NCBI RefSeq assembly: GCF_030441895.1
Contig: NZ_JARJAS010000014.1
Strand: one strand, 5' to 3'
From: Enterococcus_D entomosocium
Lineage (GTDB): Bacteria > Bacillota > Bacilli > Lactobacillales > Enterococcaceae
Length of the DNA stretch: 64,000 bases
The notes beneath the pieces were generated by a model, which ran no database searches, was not told where the DNA came from, and worked only from the letters and a program-made list of their open reading frames with translations. This document shows, one piece after another, positions 17,228 to 25,684 of this stretch. The position numbers and the translations under genes were made by a program. Numbering within the stretch: the stretch's first letter is position 1; the number at the start of each line of letters is the position of its first letter.

Positions 17228-17626
17228 TTAATCTTCACTCTCCTTTGGCTTATTTTTAAAATATAGTTTTGCTTGGACAACTAATCGATAATAGAAGAAC
17301 TTCTGATCGTCTTGCCCAAGCAAAAAAGGTTCATTAGAAATTGTCAACGCCATGAATTGATAAGAACCATCTTCAGATGGGATAGATTTCACATTTTCTA
17401 AAATCTCAGAAAGCTGATAGATGACACGATCGCCAGAAAAATCTTTTGTCTTGAACCGGAATTCAAACGGCAATTCCTTGACCTTGTCCCCATTCATGTA
17501 CGATTTGACTGTTCGGCCTCCCGGTAGTGGTGCCAACCGGATTGACTCCTCCTGATCGATGGCTTGGATAATCACCGGCACATCGATTTTACTAGCTACT
17601 TCCTGTAGCCGATCAATAAAATCCAT
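17228..17626 (-). CDS. Minor capsid / tail terminator protein (Minor_capsid_3-like)
   Basis: A 132-residue protein in the position of the tail terminator, the ring that caps the tail tube and joins it to the head. It has the alpha/beta pattern of the Minor_capsid_3 family (FIDRLQEVASKIDVPV at the start, FYYRLVVQAKLYFKNK near the end). It overlaps the preceding gene by one base. I am fairly sure of its place in the connector set, less so of the exact family. Confidence 0.75.
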   Translation of the reverse strand: MDFIDRLQEVASKIDVPVIIQAIDQEESIRLAPLPGGRTVKSYMNGDKVKELPFEFRFKTKDFSGDRVIYQLSEILENVKSIPSEDGSYQFMALTISNEPFLLGQDDQKFFYYRLVVQAKLYFKNKPKESED

Positions 17627-17991
17627 TATAGTCTCGCTCCAATCTTAAATGCCTGTAACCAATCACTCATGAATAGCGGTTTCGCTGCTTCATCCCAAAA
17701 TGGACCAGTTCCGGGCTGCTTATTGACAAATGGGATCCATACACTAGTGACTGGATGCTTCCGGCCACCATAATACTGCGGACCGGCATATGGCGCATCA
17801 AATATCAGCTGACTTCCCCGACCAGATACGTGGCCAGTGTCACGCAAATGCATCGTGTCCCATGGCACCACAGTTTCGTTCATGGTTTGTAGCATCCGGT
17901 TGGCCATATTCAACTGACCTAGTCCCAAGTTATCTTCACTGAGCTTTGACCGGACACCACCTAGATCAATTTCAATTTTGATCCCACTCAT
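17626..17991 (-). CDS. Minor capsid protein (Minor_capsid_2 / HK97-gp10-like)
   Basis: A 121-residue neck protein. The sequence MRDTGHVSG-like (here HLRDTGHVSGRGSQL) followed by FDAPYAGPQYYG is characteristic of the gp10-like/Minor_capsid_2 family of head-closure components. It works with its neighbours to connect portal and tail. It overlaps both flanking genes by one base, as usual for a stoichiometrically balanced structural operon. Confidence 0.8.
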   Translation of the reverse strand: MSGIKIEIDLGGVRSKLSEDNLGLGQLNMANRMLQTMNETVVPWDTMHLRDTGHVSGRGSQLIFDAPYAGPQYYGGRKHPVTSVWIPFVNKQPGTGPFWDEAAKPLFMSDWLQAFKIGARL

Positions 17992-18326
17992 CAGACCACC
18001 TCAATTTCATAACCGAAAGGATCAGGTGAATCAGCATTCAGTGGAACGGTTTTTGCGATCGTGTACTGTTTGCCAAAAATCTCAATTTGATCTGCAACTG
18101 AAAACACCGGTAATGGTCCAGTGTATTTCTTCACCATAGAAATCAATGCATTGGGCGTTTGTACTTTCCCATCAACATCCCTCGGCTCAAACTTGACTGT
18201 GTCATCAAAGCGGACATGCTCAATTACAAGCTCATCCTCAAGAATTGGCTCACCTCTTGAGGTTACACCAATTTTCTTCCGATAGATCATTGTATGAGGG
18301 AAAAATCGTTTAGGTGGCATTCTCAT
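17991..18326 (-). CDS. Minor capsid protein (Minor_capsid_1-like, head-tail stopper)
   Basis: A 111-residue protein with the Minor_capsid_1 pattern: an N-terminal P-K-R-F-F-P-H-T segment, then a beta-rich core (FEPRDVDGKVQTPNALISM) and F-S-V-A-D-Q-I-x-I-F-G-K-Q-Y-T-I. By position it is the head-closure/stopper between connector and tail terminator. It overlaps the connector gene by four bases and the next gene by one. Confidence 0.78.
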   Translation of the reverse strand: MRMPPKRFFPHTMIYRKKIGVTSRGEPILEDELVIEHVRFDDTVKFEPRDVDGKVQTPNALISMVKKYTGPLPVFSVADQIEIFGKQYTIAKTVPLNADSPDPFGYEIEVV

Positions 18327-18781
18327 CGACTCACCACACGATGTAGTAGACCGGTTCCTGACAACTGCAGCATAGCGTCCCCTGATAGCAGCGGTGCTTC
18401 GTTCGTCGTTGAGGATGAACCACCCTTACTTTTAGAAACGCTCATGCGGCCAATAGACCAACTATCTGGCTCCTGCATCCCAAACGTGGTAGTAGCCTCT
18501 GCTTCATGCATGTACTCAATCTGGTAAGCAACAGCCAATTTAAATGCATTGCGACGCAATAGAATATCTGATTCAAGATCGTTGCGCTGATAGAAACGTC
18601 TAGTTTGGATATCCAGCAACGCACTGGCTTTTCTAAGCAGCTTCTTGAACTCCTTTTCGGTCAGTTCCGTATCACGATCCACGAGTCGCTTGTACTCCTT
18701 AAGAGATAGGTAGCCACAAGACTCAATGCTTTCCTGATCGTCAAAGATTTCATTCAATGGCTTACGACGTAGTCGTTCCAT
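18323..18781 (-). CDS. Head-tail connector protein
   Basis: A 152-residue, mainly helical protein immediately after the capsid region. The pattern YLSLKEYKRLVDR...FKKLLRKASALLDIQTRRFY is typical of gp6/gp15-type connector (adaptor) proteins that bind beneath the portal. ATGGAGGTGAAACAATC precedes the ATG and gives a strong ribosome-binding site. A terminator-like hairpin lies just upstream, so expression of all downstream tail genes may depend on partial read-through. Confidence 0.8.
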   Translation of the reverse strand: MERLRRKPLNEIFDDQESIESCGYLSLKEYKRLVDRDTELTEKEFKKLLRKASALLDIQTRRFYQRNDLESDILLRRNAFKLAVAYQIEYMHEAEATTTFGMQEPDSWSIGRMSVSKSKGGSSSTTNEAPLLSGDAMLQLSGTGLLHRVVSR

Positions 18782-18799
18782 GATTGTTTCACCTCCATG

Positions 18800-18828
18800 A
18801 AAAAAGAGAGTGGTTATTCACTCTCTTT
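18800..18828 (-). terminator. Intra-operon terminator/attenuator between capsid and connector
   Basis: On the minus strand AAAGAGAGTG pairs with CACTCTCTTT around a six-base loop and runs into six T. The hairpin contains the stop codon of the -1-frame HeH extension and lies directly before the ribosome-binding site of the connector gene. It may lower tail-gene transcripts relative to capsid. Confidence 0.6.
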
Positions 18829-18981
18829 TAACAGCTCAATTAGTTCTGGTTTCTTAGCAGTAGAGGAATACTCGATACCAAGGCGATCCAATTCGGTTTT
18901 AAGCTCATCGACTTTCATGTCATCGATGTCGATTGACTTACCTTTTACGCCAAACTTCCCCGGTTCTTCCGGGGACCCTAC
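18814..18981 (-). CDS. HeH/LEM-domain extension in the -1 frame of the capsid gene
   Basis: Fifty-five codons are open in the -1 frame relative to the capsid gene, starting at its stop codon. The last 35 residues (MKVDELKTELDRLGIEY ... ELIELLKESE) read as a HeH/LEM helix-extension-helix domain, common in phage capsid-region proteins. No ATG, GTG or TTG precedes this domain in frame before a stop; the only ATG, at 18917, would yield 34 residues and lacks a ribosome-binding site. It is therefore either made by -1 frameshifting from the capsid gene (a product of about 349 residues) or started at an unusual codon. Expression is not shown. Confidence 0.5.
   Translation of the reverse strand, partial: VGSPEEPGKFGVKGKSIDIDDMKVDELKTELDRLGIEYSSTAKKPELIELLKESE
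18958..18974 (-). promoter_or_regulatory. GC-rich hairpin just after the capsid stop codon
   Basis: CCCCGG-AAGAA-CCGGGG forms a perfect six-pair stem starting three bases after the TAG of the capsid gene (18978-18980). That spacing from the last sense codon (AAG) fits a frameshift-stimulating structure. Confidence 0.5.
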
Positions 18982-19862
18982 TTTGCTAAAGTAGAGGCAA
19001 TAACAGCATTTTCTTGATGTTTCATCTTGAACAAGTCATGATAAATGCGGTTTTGATACAACCATCCATCCCCTTGTCCTACTTGACCGGGTGCGAACAA
19101 ATAAACACTGGCGAATTTCGCTTTCGCAATCACTGCAGGTTTCGCAACTAACAGGTAATTTAATTTTCTAGAATCATCTTTAGGAACAAATCCTTCAGTA
19201 AAGTCAAAAGACTCATAGAAACGTTCTTCTGCCCAAACTTCTTTAATACGGACGCCATCTAGGTTCGTTACACGTGTTTCAATATTCATTCCGTTGGAAT
19301 CAACGTTGATCGTTCGCGTGAATTTAGGAGATTGCTCCAAACAATCCATTACCTGGGAAGATACATAAAGAATTAAGTTTTGGGTTCCGTAATGGCGTGT
19401 TTTCAAAACTGCTGCTTTTAAAATAGTGACAACATTTTCTTCTGTAATCACTTCATCTTTCGAAAGTCCATCTTTCTCGGCATATGCAGCCAATTTGGAA
19501 AAACGATAAGCATCCATCTCTGGCGTTGCATTTTCCTTTGAGAAGACACGAGTGATATTTCCAGCTGAAGCAGCCTGATTTGTTTCATCAACATCCGCTT
19601 TATCTACATAGAATTCAATATCCCGGTCAAAGTCCAACGTATAAGGGACATCCTCAACGGTAATTTTCCCAGAATTGAACCCTTTTTTCTCACGATTATG
19701 TTTTTGATATCCCGATGTCTTGATATGAGGGACACGGAACGTCTTCGCATCTAACCAATTTACCTCGGGCGTTTCTAACTCCGCTGTTAATGATTCTTGT
19801 TGCAACGTTTGGTCAAGCTCTCGTTGCCACTTCTCTGCGTAATTCTGAACTGTAACTGTCAT
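18978..19862 (-). CDS. Major capsid protein
   Basis: A 294-residue A118-like major capsid protein. It starts TVTVQNYAEKWQRELDQTLQQES and has conserved segments typical of this capsid group (VPHIKTSGYQKHNRE, YTLDFDRDIEFYVDKADVDETN, LVAKPAVIAKAKFASVYLF). It forms the HK97-fold shell around the scaffold. The gene follows the DUF4355 scaffold gene by 13 bases. Its stop codon is followed by a hairpin and an open -1 frame that encodes a HeH/LEM domain, which may give a minor extended form. Confidence 0.93.
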   Translation of the reverse strand: MTVTVQNYAEKWQRELDQTLQQESLTAELETPEVNWLDAKTFRVPHIKTSGYQKHNREKKGFNSGKITVEDVPYTLDFDRDIEFYVDKADVDETNQAASAGNITRVFSKENATPEMDAYRFSKLAAYAEKDGLSKDEVITEENVVTILKAAVLKTRHYGTQNLILYVSSQVMDCLEQSPKFTRTINVDSNGMNIETRVTNLDGVRIKEVWAEERFYESFDFTEGFVPKDDSRKLNYLLVAKPAVIAKAKFASVYLFAPGQVGQGDGWLYQNRIYHDLFKMKHQENAVIASTLAK

Positions 19863-19875
19863 TTAAAAATCCCTC

Positions 19876-20454
19876 CTATTTTCCTTGTAATCCCGCTAAA
19901 AACGGGTCTAACTGATCTGGGTTTCCCGATTGAGGATTCCCACCACTGACAAACTGCTTTTTCTTTTTCTTTGAGGTCGTTTCACCTAAAATCTCCTTCG
20001 CCAATTTAAATGATGCCCCTGCCTTTTCAGCGTCGCTGCAATCAATCAAATCAACGATCTTCAACGGCAGCCCCTCCTCTTGGGCCTTCTCGCGGTACTC
20101 TAGACGAATTTCTTTTCGAGATAGCTCTGCCTCCTTTTGAGCCAGTTTTTCTTGTGCTGAGCTTTCATTCTGATCTTGGTCTGAGGGTTCTTTTTCCTCA
20201 GCATCCTTAGGAATACTTTTCTCCCATTCTTGTTTCGCTTTCTCAACGGCTTTCTTGGTTTCTGCAGCAACCATTTTGCCAACATCATCACGAGAATACT
20301 TTTTAGGGGAAGTTTCTTTTTCCTTAGTTTCTGCTTCTTCCTCAGTTTGAGTTTGATCTTCAACAGATTGATCTTGCTCATCACGAGCAGAATCAGACTC
20401 TGGATCAGCAAAAAACTGCAAGTTCATCTTCATTGGCTCAAAAAATTCTTTCAT
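19876..20454 (-). CDS. Scaffold protein (DUF4355)
   Basis: A 192-residue scaffold of the DUF4355 family. It has the typical N-terminal MKMNLQFFADPESD-like start, a long acidic Glu/Gln/Lys-rich helical region (about 25-130) and a basic C-terminal tail (KKKKKQFVSGG) that would bind the inner capsid surface. It directs procapsid assembly and then leaves. The ribosome-binding site AGGAGG is five bases before the ATG. The charged low-complexity middle is normal for this family. Confidence 0.9.
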   Translation of the reverse strand: MKEFFEPMKMNLQFFADPESDSARDEQDQSVEDQTQTEEEAETKEKETSPKKYSRDDVGKMVAAETKKAVEKAKQEWEKSIPKDAEEKEPSDQDQNESSAQEKLAQKEAELSRKEIRLEYREKAQEEGLPLKIVDLIDCSDAEKAGASFKLAKEILGETTSKKKKKQFVSGGNPQSGNPDQLDPFLAGLQGK

Positions 20455-20562
20455 AGTGACCTCCTAGTGGTTACGCCACAACCCGATAAATTTAATGGTT
20501 ACGTCCATCACCCGAGACAGCTTTCTCTTTAACGCCTGTAAGCAGTAAGAAGGCAAAAAAGC

Positions 20563-20631
20563 CTAGCCAACTAGACTAAACAAACCTAAATCCTCAAATT
20601 CCCAATACTCTTCTAATTCATCCTCATCCAT
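20563..20631 (-). CDS. Possible 22-aa acidic peptide
   Basis: A very short frame (MDEDELEEYWEFEDLGLF-like) with AGGAG eight bases before its ATG, overlapping the end of the 43-aa frame. It is strongly acidic. It may be a real micro-protein or only a coupling element; it fills part of a 315-bp gap before the scaffold gene. Confidence 0.35.
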   Translation of the reverse strand: MDEDELEEYWEFEDLGLFSLVG

Positions 20632-20755
20632 TTTTAGCACTCCTGGTATCATTTCTTCGTGAATCAGGTAGTTTCTTCTCAAACTTCAATGCAAGGCCAA
20701 CTTTATAAAATGCTAGTAAGATTTCAGATAAACTCAATTTATTTTGATCATTCAC
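20624..20755 (-). CDS. Small phage protein (43 aa)
   Basis: A 43-residue frame starting at GTG 20755 with GGAGGGAACAG upstream. It begins with a hydrophobic helix (LSLSEILLAFYKVGLALKF) and ends basic. Not recognised. It lies between the minor head gene and the scaffold gene, where phages of this type often carry tiny genes of unknown role. Confidence 0.5.
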   Translation of the reverse strand: MNDQNKLSLSEILLAFYKVGLALKFEKKLPDSRRNDTRSAKNG

Positions 20756-20769
20756 CCTGTTCCCTCCTT

Positions 20770-21918
20770 TTATGAATACACCTGTTCTCTTGAGTAATCT
20801 CGGCGCAATAACTGATCATGCTCGTTGATAAATACTCGCAGTGCTGCTTGACGTCGTCTGATCAACTGTATAAAGTGTTGGACATCTTCTTTGTTGTCGA
20901 TTGTCATGGCTGCATTCAATTGCCTTTTGGCACGACGAATAGCGACTTCCATGCGTCGTTGCTTGGCAACCAAGTCCGCATTGTCAATCGATTGCTTTGG
21001 ATCATACTGTTTCATATGAACATCAAGATCCGGATCATAAATTTGAATGTACAATCGGTGCCGGCAATTAATCCCTTGGGTTCCATCAGGCTCACCGTAT
21101 CCGTGATCAAAAATAGATTGGATATGGCGCAATTCTTCCGGTGCATCCTCTGTTCGAACAAGTAGCACCCATCCACCTTGTATATGGGCACAGTGTGGCC
21201 GAGCAGCTGCATGGCTGCTCATTAATGCGGTGACTATGCCATGCTCTAGCCCTCGCTTAAGTCGCAGATCCTGATAAACTCTGTGAGTTGTGGCCTTCAA
21301 AACCATCCGGACGTAACGCTCAAGGCTCCATTCACGCCCTGATTTATCAATAAAGGTCGTCATCACCCCTTTTTCCATCATCGCATAGATCGACTCTCTA
21401 AGGGCTTGTTGTGGCGTTTTAGTGCCGCCAATGATTTTGGAAACAGTATCGTTAAGGACTTGCTGATACATCTTAGCTAGCGGATTATTCGGGTAATTGG
21501 TGTCAATCAGCGTTTGATTGACATGGTTGTCGAGATCTCGCCATTGCTGATTAAAATATGACTCCATCACATTGTCGATCTCAGTTCGTGGCGGTGGTTC
21601 TTTTCCTGTTTGCTTTGACAAATCCTTGTCGAGATCTGAAACGACTTCAAAGCCCATGTCCACAATAATCTTACGCAGTTGATCATAAGAATACTGACTT
21701 GTTTCGTTTACCAGCTGCTGCAGCGATTGCTGATTCAACAAATTTAATTGTTGCATCTTTTCAATCTTCCACCGAAACGCATTGTCTTCTGTGAGCGGCG
21801 TTCTGGTTGGCTTATTTAACTGACGGACAAGCATCTTCATTATCTCGTCTTCCATTGCCATATAGGCATCTTGGACGTAAGAAGCCTCAATCTCTAATTG
21901 CTTTGGTGTAATTGTCAT
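20770..21918 (-). CDS. Minor head protein (phage_min_cap2)
   Basis: A 382-residue minor capsid protein of the phage_min_cap2/Mu gpF-like group. The helical N-terminal two thirds are followed by the conserved segment SSHAAARPHCAHIQGG...GINCRHRLYIQIYDPD (about 240-300), with its Cys/His pairs. Such proteins are packaged in few copies with the portal and may be injected with the DNA. It starts five bases after the portal stop, in the usual order portal, minor head, scaffold, capsid. Confidence 0.88.
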   Translation of the reverse strand: MTITPKQLEIEASYVQDAYMAMEDEIMKMLVRQLNKPTRTPLTEDNAFRWKIEKMQQLNLLNQQSLQQLVNETSQYSYDQLRKIIVDMGFEVVSDLDKDLSKQTGKEPPPRTEIDNVMESYFNQQWRDLDNHVNQTLIDTNYPNNPLAKMYQQVLNDTVSKIIGGTKTPQQALRESIYAMMEKGVMTTFIDKSGREWSLERYVRMVLKATTHRVYQDLRLKRGLEHGIVTALMSSHAAARPHCAHIQGGWVLLVRTEDAPEELRHIQSIFDHGYGEPDGTQGINCRHRLYIQIYDPDLDVHMKQYDPKQSIDNADLVAKQRRMEVAIRRAKRQLNAAMTIDNKEDVQHFIQLIRRRQAALRVFINEHDQLLRRDYSREQVYS

Positions 21919-21922
21919 TCAA

Positions 21923-23461
21923 TCATTCCTCGAAGTCTTCAAATCCAGAATCTCTTATCTTTCCAGTCGTTTCATCGACCACATCCAACTGCGCTTGAAT
22001 ATAGATTTTTCGTGCAACGTTTTCTGGCACTTTCATTATCTTCGAGATAGCTAACCACCCTGGGATCAGTCCGTCGTTTTTCAGCTCTCGGTAATAATCT
22101 GACTCTGATTTCTTATCTAAGAAAATTCCATCGTCAAAGTTAACGCCAATTTCCTCGCGATTTGGAGATTCCCCAATGAACAAATATTTGCCATCAATTT
22201 CAGTTGCTCGACCTAGCTCACACAATGCTAGAACAACGTCTCGAATAAATTCTTCTAATTCGGTTGTTTGCTGATTCCTTGATTGATAGGTTTGCGAGTT
22301 CTCGCTTATTACCTCAGTTGCGGTCTTGTTAGTTGAACGTATGCCTTGACCATCAAAGACGAAAGTACCGGTGGAAAGTCCGACTTCCATTTCCAGAAGA
22401 CGTAAACGATGATTGATCGCCCCAATATACTGCTCCGTTCGAATATCTTGTGTTAAGTCAGTTATTTTAAATTCATCAGGATTAGTGCCAGGGACAATAA
22501 CATAAAAATCATCATCTTTGTCAAAGGTTAATCTAATTTCTCCAGTACTTTTATCAGGGATGCCGTTCAGCATAGATTCAGGGAAAGCTGCTCTTCTCTT
22601 TCCAACGTCAATTTCATGATCAAATGCATCCAAAGCTGTGTTTAGTCGATCAAGCGTCTGTTTGCAGTTGTCGTAAACACCAACGCCCAATGGAGAATAA
22701 GGGTGTATATTATTAAAGCCCGCGGTTTTGAAATAAGAGAAAATCGGACGGTCAATTTCTTCACCTCGAGCAGACGGCTCCAGTTCTGAATATTGTTCTA
22801 ATGTCTTCAAAGATACTTGTACCCCTAGAACACTATGCTTCTCACTTTCATAAAGCTCGTTTGAAATCCAGTACTCTCCATCAATCCATTCGTGGAACTC
22901 CAACAGAGTGTAAAAAAATGTTTTAGATCCTTCAGTTTTGATAGTTTTGAACGCGATCGCACACTGACTGATTTTATTAGTACTACTCTCCAACGGAAAG
23001 AATGCATCGGGTAGCGCCCACGAGAACTCAATTTTCCCAGATTGGTCATTAAAATAAGGGCGTACTACCAAACCGCCCAGGGCCATTGCTGGCTCAAGAT
23101 ACTTACTTAGATTACGTTTGAAGTCATTTTTCTGAAACACAGATTCTATCCAAGCACTGACTTCATCATACTTGTTAGATTTATCCTCTTTTCCGATCGT
23201 GATTTCTGCCTGTTCATTGAACATAACCTTCGCGTACTCAGAGGCCACCTTACGAGCCATATTGATATTCGCCTTTGCTCTCTGATCAGAATTGCAATGC
23301 GTGTACCCTTGGTAATAAAGCAAACTGTTTTGAATACGATCATACTCTTCACGACTCATTTGAATCTTTGGATGATCTAAAATGCTTTGTAGCTCTTTTT
23401 TCGCACCTATCGCAACCGCCCCCTTTCCAAATACTCTTTTTATTGATTGCCAAAATGACAC
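21923..23461 (-). CDS. Portal protein (SPP1 gp6-like)
   Basis: A 512-residue portal of the phage_prot_Gp6 (SPP1/A118) family. It forms the dodecameric ring for DNA entry and exit at one capsid vertex. Family features include the N-terminal helix (SFWQSIKRVFGKGAVAIG), the core LDRLNTALDAFDHEIDVGKRRAAFPESML, and the clip/stem region followed by S-T-N-K-T-A-T-E-V. It lies between terL and the minor head gene. Confidence 0.92.
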   Translation of the reverse strand: MSFWQSIKRVFGKGAVAIGAKKELQSILDHPKIQMSREEYDRIQNSLLYYQGYTHCNSDQRAKANINMARKVASEYAKVMFNEQAEITIGKEDKSNKYDEVSAWIESVFQKNDFKRNLSKYLEPAMALGGLVVRPYFNDQSGKIEFSWALPDAFFPLESSTNKISQCAIAFKTIKTEGSKTFFYTLLEFHEWIDGEYWISNELYESEKHSVLGVQVSLKTLEQYSELEPSARGEEIDRPIFSYFKTAGFNNIHPYSPLGVGVYDNCKQTLDRLNTALDAFDHEIDVGKRRAAFPESMLNGIPDKSTGEIRLTFDKDDDFYVIVPGTNPDEFKITDLTQDIRTEQYIGAINHRLRLLEMEVGLSTGTFVFDGQGIRSTNKTATEVISENSQTYQSRNQQTTELEEFIRDVVLALCELGRATEIDGKYLFIGESPNREEIGVNFDDGIFLDKKSESDYYRELKNDGLIPGWLAISKIMKVPENVARKIYIQAQLDVVDETTGKIRDSGFEDFEE

Positions 23462-23475
23462 TGGACCACCTCCTA

Positions 23476-24771
23476 TTAGAGAACATAACGTTTCGTAAAG
23501 TAATTAATTGCGTAGCGACATTCATCAAGAGCATGGTTGTTTTTATCAACTGGATAGCCATTATCATTACGGACATACATCCCTAACTCCTTGATAAAAT
23601 AATAATGACCATATTTGCCTTCATGATCGTAAAGAAAAAAGCGTCCTTTAGAAAAGGCGCTTTGCATACGTTCGATACCTATTTCAATTTTGGTTCCATT
23701 GCTAGTTACTTTGTCTTTTGAGTTGTTGTCTGCTTTTGTTGTGACAATACCCAAGACACGTAATTCCTCACTTAATGACTTACAAGCTGGATCGACAAAG
23801 AATTTCGAGTACTTAGGCAGCCATGACCATTCTTTATAACACCATTCTTTGAACTGCTTGATTTCCTTGGCATACTCACTCATTGCTTTTGTGACACCGG
23901 TATCAGCACCGCTATGATAAAAGTTGGCCATTCGATAGAGATAATACTTTCCATCTTTCCACGAAACGAGGTTTAACGAACAAGTTGTCGCATCGCTTTG
24001 ACCACCATCGGCACTGAAGAACACTTCTACAGGCTTGCCTATGATTTCATTTGTCATATGAGCATCTTCGTTAAACATTGAATAGATCACGCCTTCAGGC
24101 ATCACGCGATCGCCTAGCCAATCTCGTTTATAGAGATAGTCAGAGACTTTACACTCTGCTTCCCATTCTTTTAATGATCGTTTCGTTAAAATAGGATTAT
24201 CTTGTGGTCGCCAATGCCGGAACTTGTAAGAACCCGTTTCAATGAACGGCTTTAGCGTTTCAAGATTTGGATGATTTGGAGCCGGTGGGTTTTGTTCTGC
24301 AAGATGGTAACGAAAGCTAGAAGCTTTGGTCCGACGAAAAGCTTCTTCGATAACCGCCTTGTTTAGAAGATTAAACTCTAAGAATGTGACAGTCCCAAAT
24401 GACATCCCAGTGATGGCACCCACAGCATTGGCTTTCCCGCCACCTTTGTAGTAGATTCGCTTTTCCCCTGTGGGAAGATTGATCCATAAGTGGTCGCCAT
24501 GCTCATCGTGTCGAATCTCTGCACAGCTTGCAAAGATATGTTCAAGTCCAAACCCTTCGCAATCCATAAACATTCTGTAGGCTTGTTCTTGGTTATAAGC
24601 GAGTACAAGATGATTCGTATCGGGATGTCCTGCGTAGATTAACGCCATCTTCTGCACATCTGACATCGTCTTGCCTGAACGAATCGTTCCCTCGTTCAAT
24701 TCCATCCGAATCCCTTTGAGTGGTTGAAAAATATTTTCTTGTTGCTTAGTCGATAACTTCAACTGACTCAT
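23476..24771 (-). CDS. Terminase large subunit
   Basis: A packaging ATPase/nuclease of about 431 residues, of the PBSX (XtmB) type. The Walker A motif GTIRSGKT lies at residues 28-35. The ATPase core follows (KANAVGAITGMSFGTVTFLEFN). The RNase H-like nuclease domain (FFSADGGQSDATTC, then FFVDPACKSLSEEL) supplies catalytic acids. It docks on the portal, drives DNA into the prohead and makes the terminal cut. I prefer the ATG at 24771 (GAGGAG about ten bases upstream) over the ATG at 24789; both overlap terS. Confidence 0.93.
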   Translation of the reverse strand: MSQLKLSTKQQENIFQPLKGIRMELNEGTIRSGKTMSDVQKMALIYAGHPDTNHLVLAYNQEQAYRMFMDCEGFGLEHIFASCAEIRHDEHGDHLWINLPTGEKRIYYKGGGKANAVGAITGMSFGTVTFLEFNLLNKAVIEEAFRRTKASSFRYHLAEQNPPAPNHPNLETLKPFIETGSYKFRHWRPQDNPILTKRSLKEWEAECKVSDYLYKRDWLGDRVMPEGVIYSMFNEDAHMTNEIIGKPVEVFFSADGGQSDATTCSLNLVSWKDGKYYLYRMANFYHSGADTGVTKAMSEYAKEIKQFKEWCYKEWSWLPKYSKFFVDPACKSLSEELRVLGIVTTKADNNSKDKVTSNGTKIEIGIERMQSAFSKGRFFLYDHEGKYGHYYFIKELGMYVRNDNGYPVDKNNHALDECRYAINYFTKRYVL

Positions 24772-25639
24772 CTCGTCCACTCTCCTCATCTTCTTCTATT
24801 GGACCAATAAGCGCCTGGCCAATATCAATAAGGCCTTGTACTTTACTCTGTTCACCTTGTTTAATCACAAGTTTAGCAGCTTTGTTTTCAAGGATATCAG
24901 CTTCGAAAGTCATCTTCCGTTTTTGTTCTTCCATCAGAGTAACTTTCCTACCAGATAAGGATAATTCATTAAGCTGTTTAATTGCTTTTGTCAATTGAGC
25001 GCTAACTCGTGTCAAAGCTTCCTCAATGGAGAGTAAATCATCTATCTTACGAAAAGAATGTTCTTTCATCTCTGTCAATACTAAATCAGGCACCTCAACT
25101 TGTATTTTTTGTCCCGATTTTTTGGATTCAACCAAGGTTTTGCGCCCTCGCAACTCAAAGAGCTGTTCTGTCTCTTTCTCAGTCAAGCCAGCTTCTGCAT
25201 CGGCTATTCTTTTCATCATTCGACGTTGTCGAATTTTTAAAAGACGAATTTCATCCGACATAATAAAAAAAGGATCATCATCTAAATTTGAATAAAGATC
25301 CTTTTCTTCTTCAGTTAGATATTCAGCAAAGATAGTTTCATACTCGCCTGTTTTTAGCGCATTTTTGTTTCCTACAGGTGCTGCTGCTCGACTATTCCCC
25401 CTGTTACCTTCTGCATTTTTATTTCCCGGTGGCGCACCGCCTCGATTGGTAACGTTACTTTTGCCATTGGTAACATTACCTTTCAATTCTTCGGTCCATT
25501 TATCTATTGATTTCCACTTTCGAATTTGCGAATCAGAAACGCCTAACTCTTCTGCAATTTCCTTCAAAAGCTTTTTGCCATCGGATGTTAGCCATATCTC
25601 TCTTGCTTCATCTCTTCTTGGATCTCTTTTCCTAGCCAT
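24746..25639 (-). CDS. Terminase small subunit
   Basis: A 297-residue DNA-recognition subunit that picks the packaging start and loads TerL. Residues about 5-50 form the helix-turn-helix (DEAREIWLTSDGKKLLKEIAEELGVSDSQIRKWKS). A Gly/Asn/Pro-rich linker (about 55-95, with repeated PPGNKNAEGN and PVGNKNALK) joins it to a coiled-coil oligomerisation region. The C-terminus is acidic. It overlaps TerL by 26 bases. Confidence 0.88.
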   Translation of the reverse strand: MARKRDPRRDEAREIWLTSDGKKLLKEIAEELGVSDSQIRKWKSIDKWTEELKGNVTNGKSNVTNRGGAPPGNKNAEGNRGNSRAAAPVGNKNALKTGEYETIFAEYLTEEEKDLYSNLDDDPFFIMSDEIRLLKIRQRRMMKRIADAEAGLTEKETEQLFELRGRKTLVESKKSGQKIQVEVPDLVLTEMKEHSFRKIDDLLSIEEALTRVSAQLTKAIKQLNELSLSGRKVTLMEEQKRKMTFEADILENKAAKLVIKQGEQSKVQGLIDIGQALIGPIEEDEESGRDESVEVID

Positions 25640-25684
25640 TCAATATGCACCACCTCACGATCAGTAGATTAGTTGAGTTTTGTT

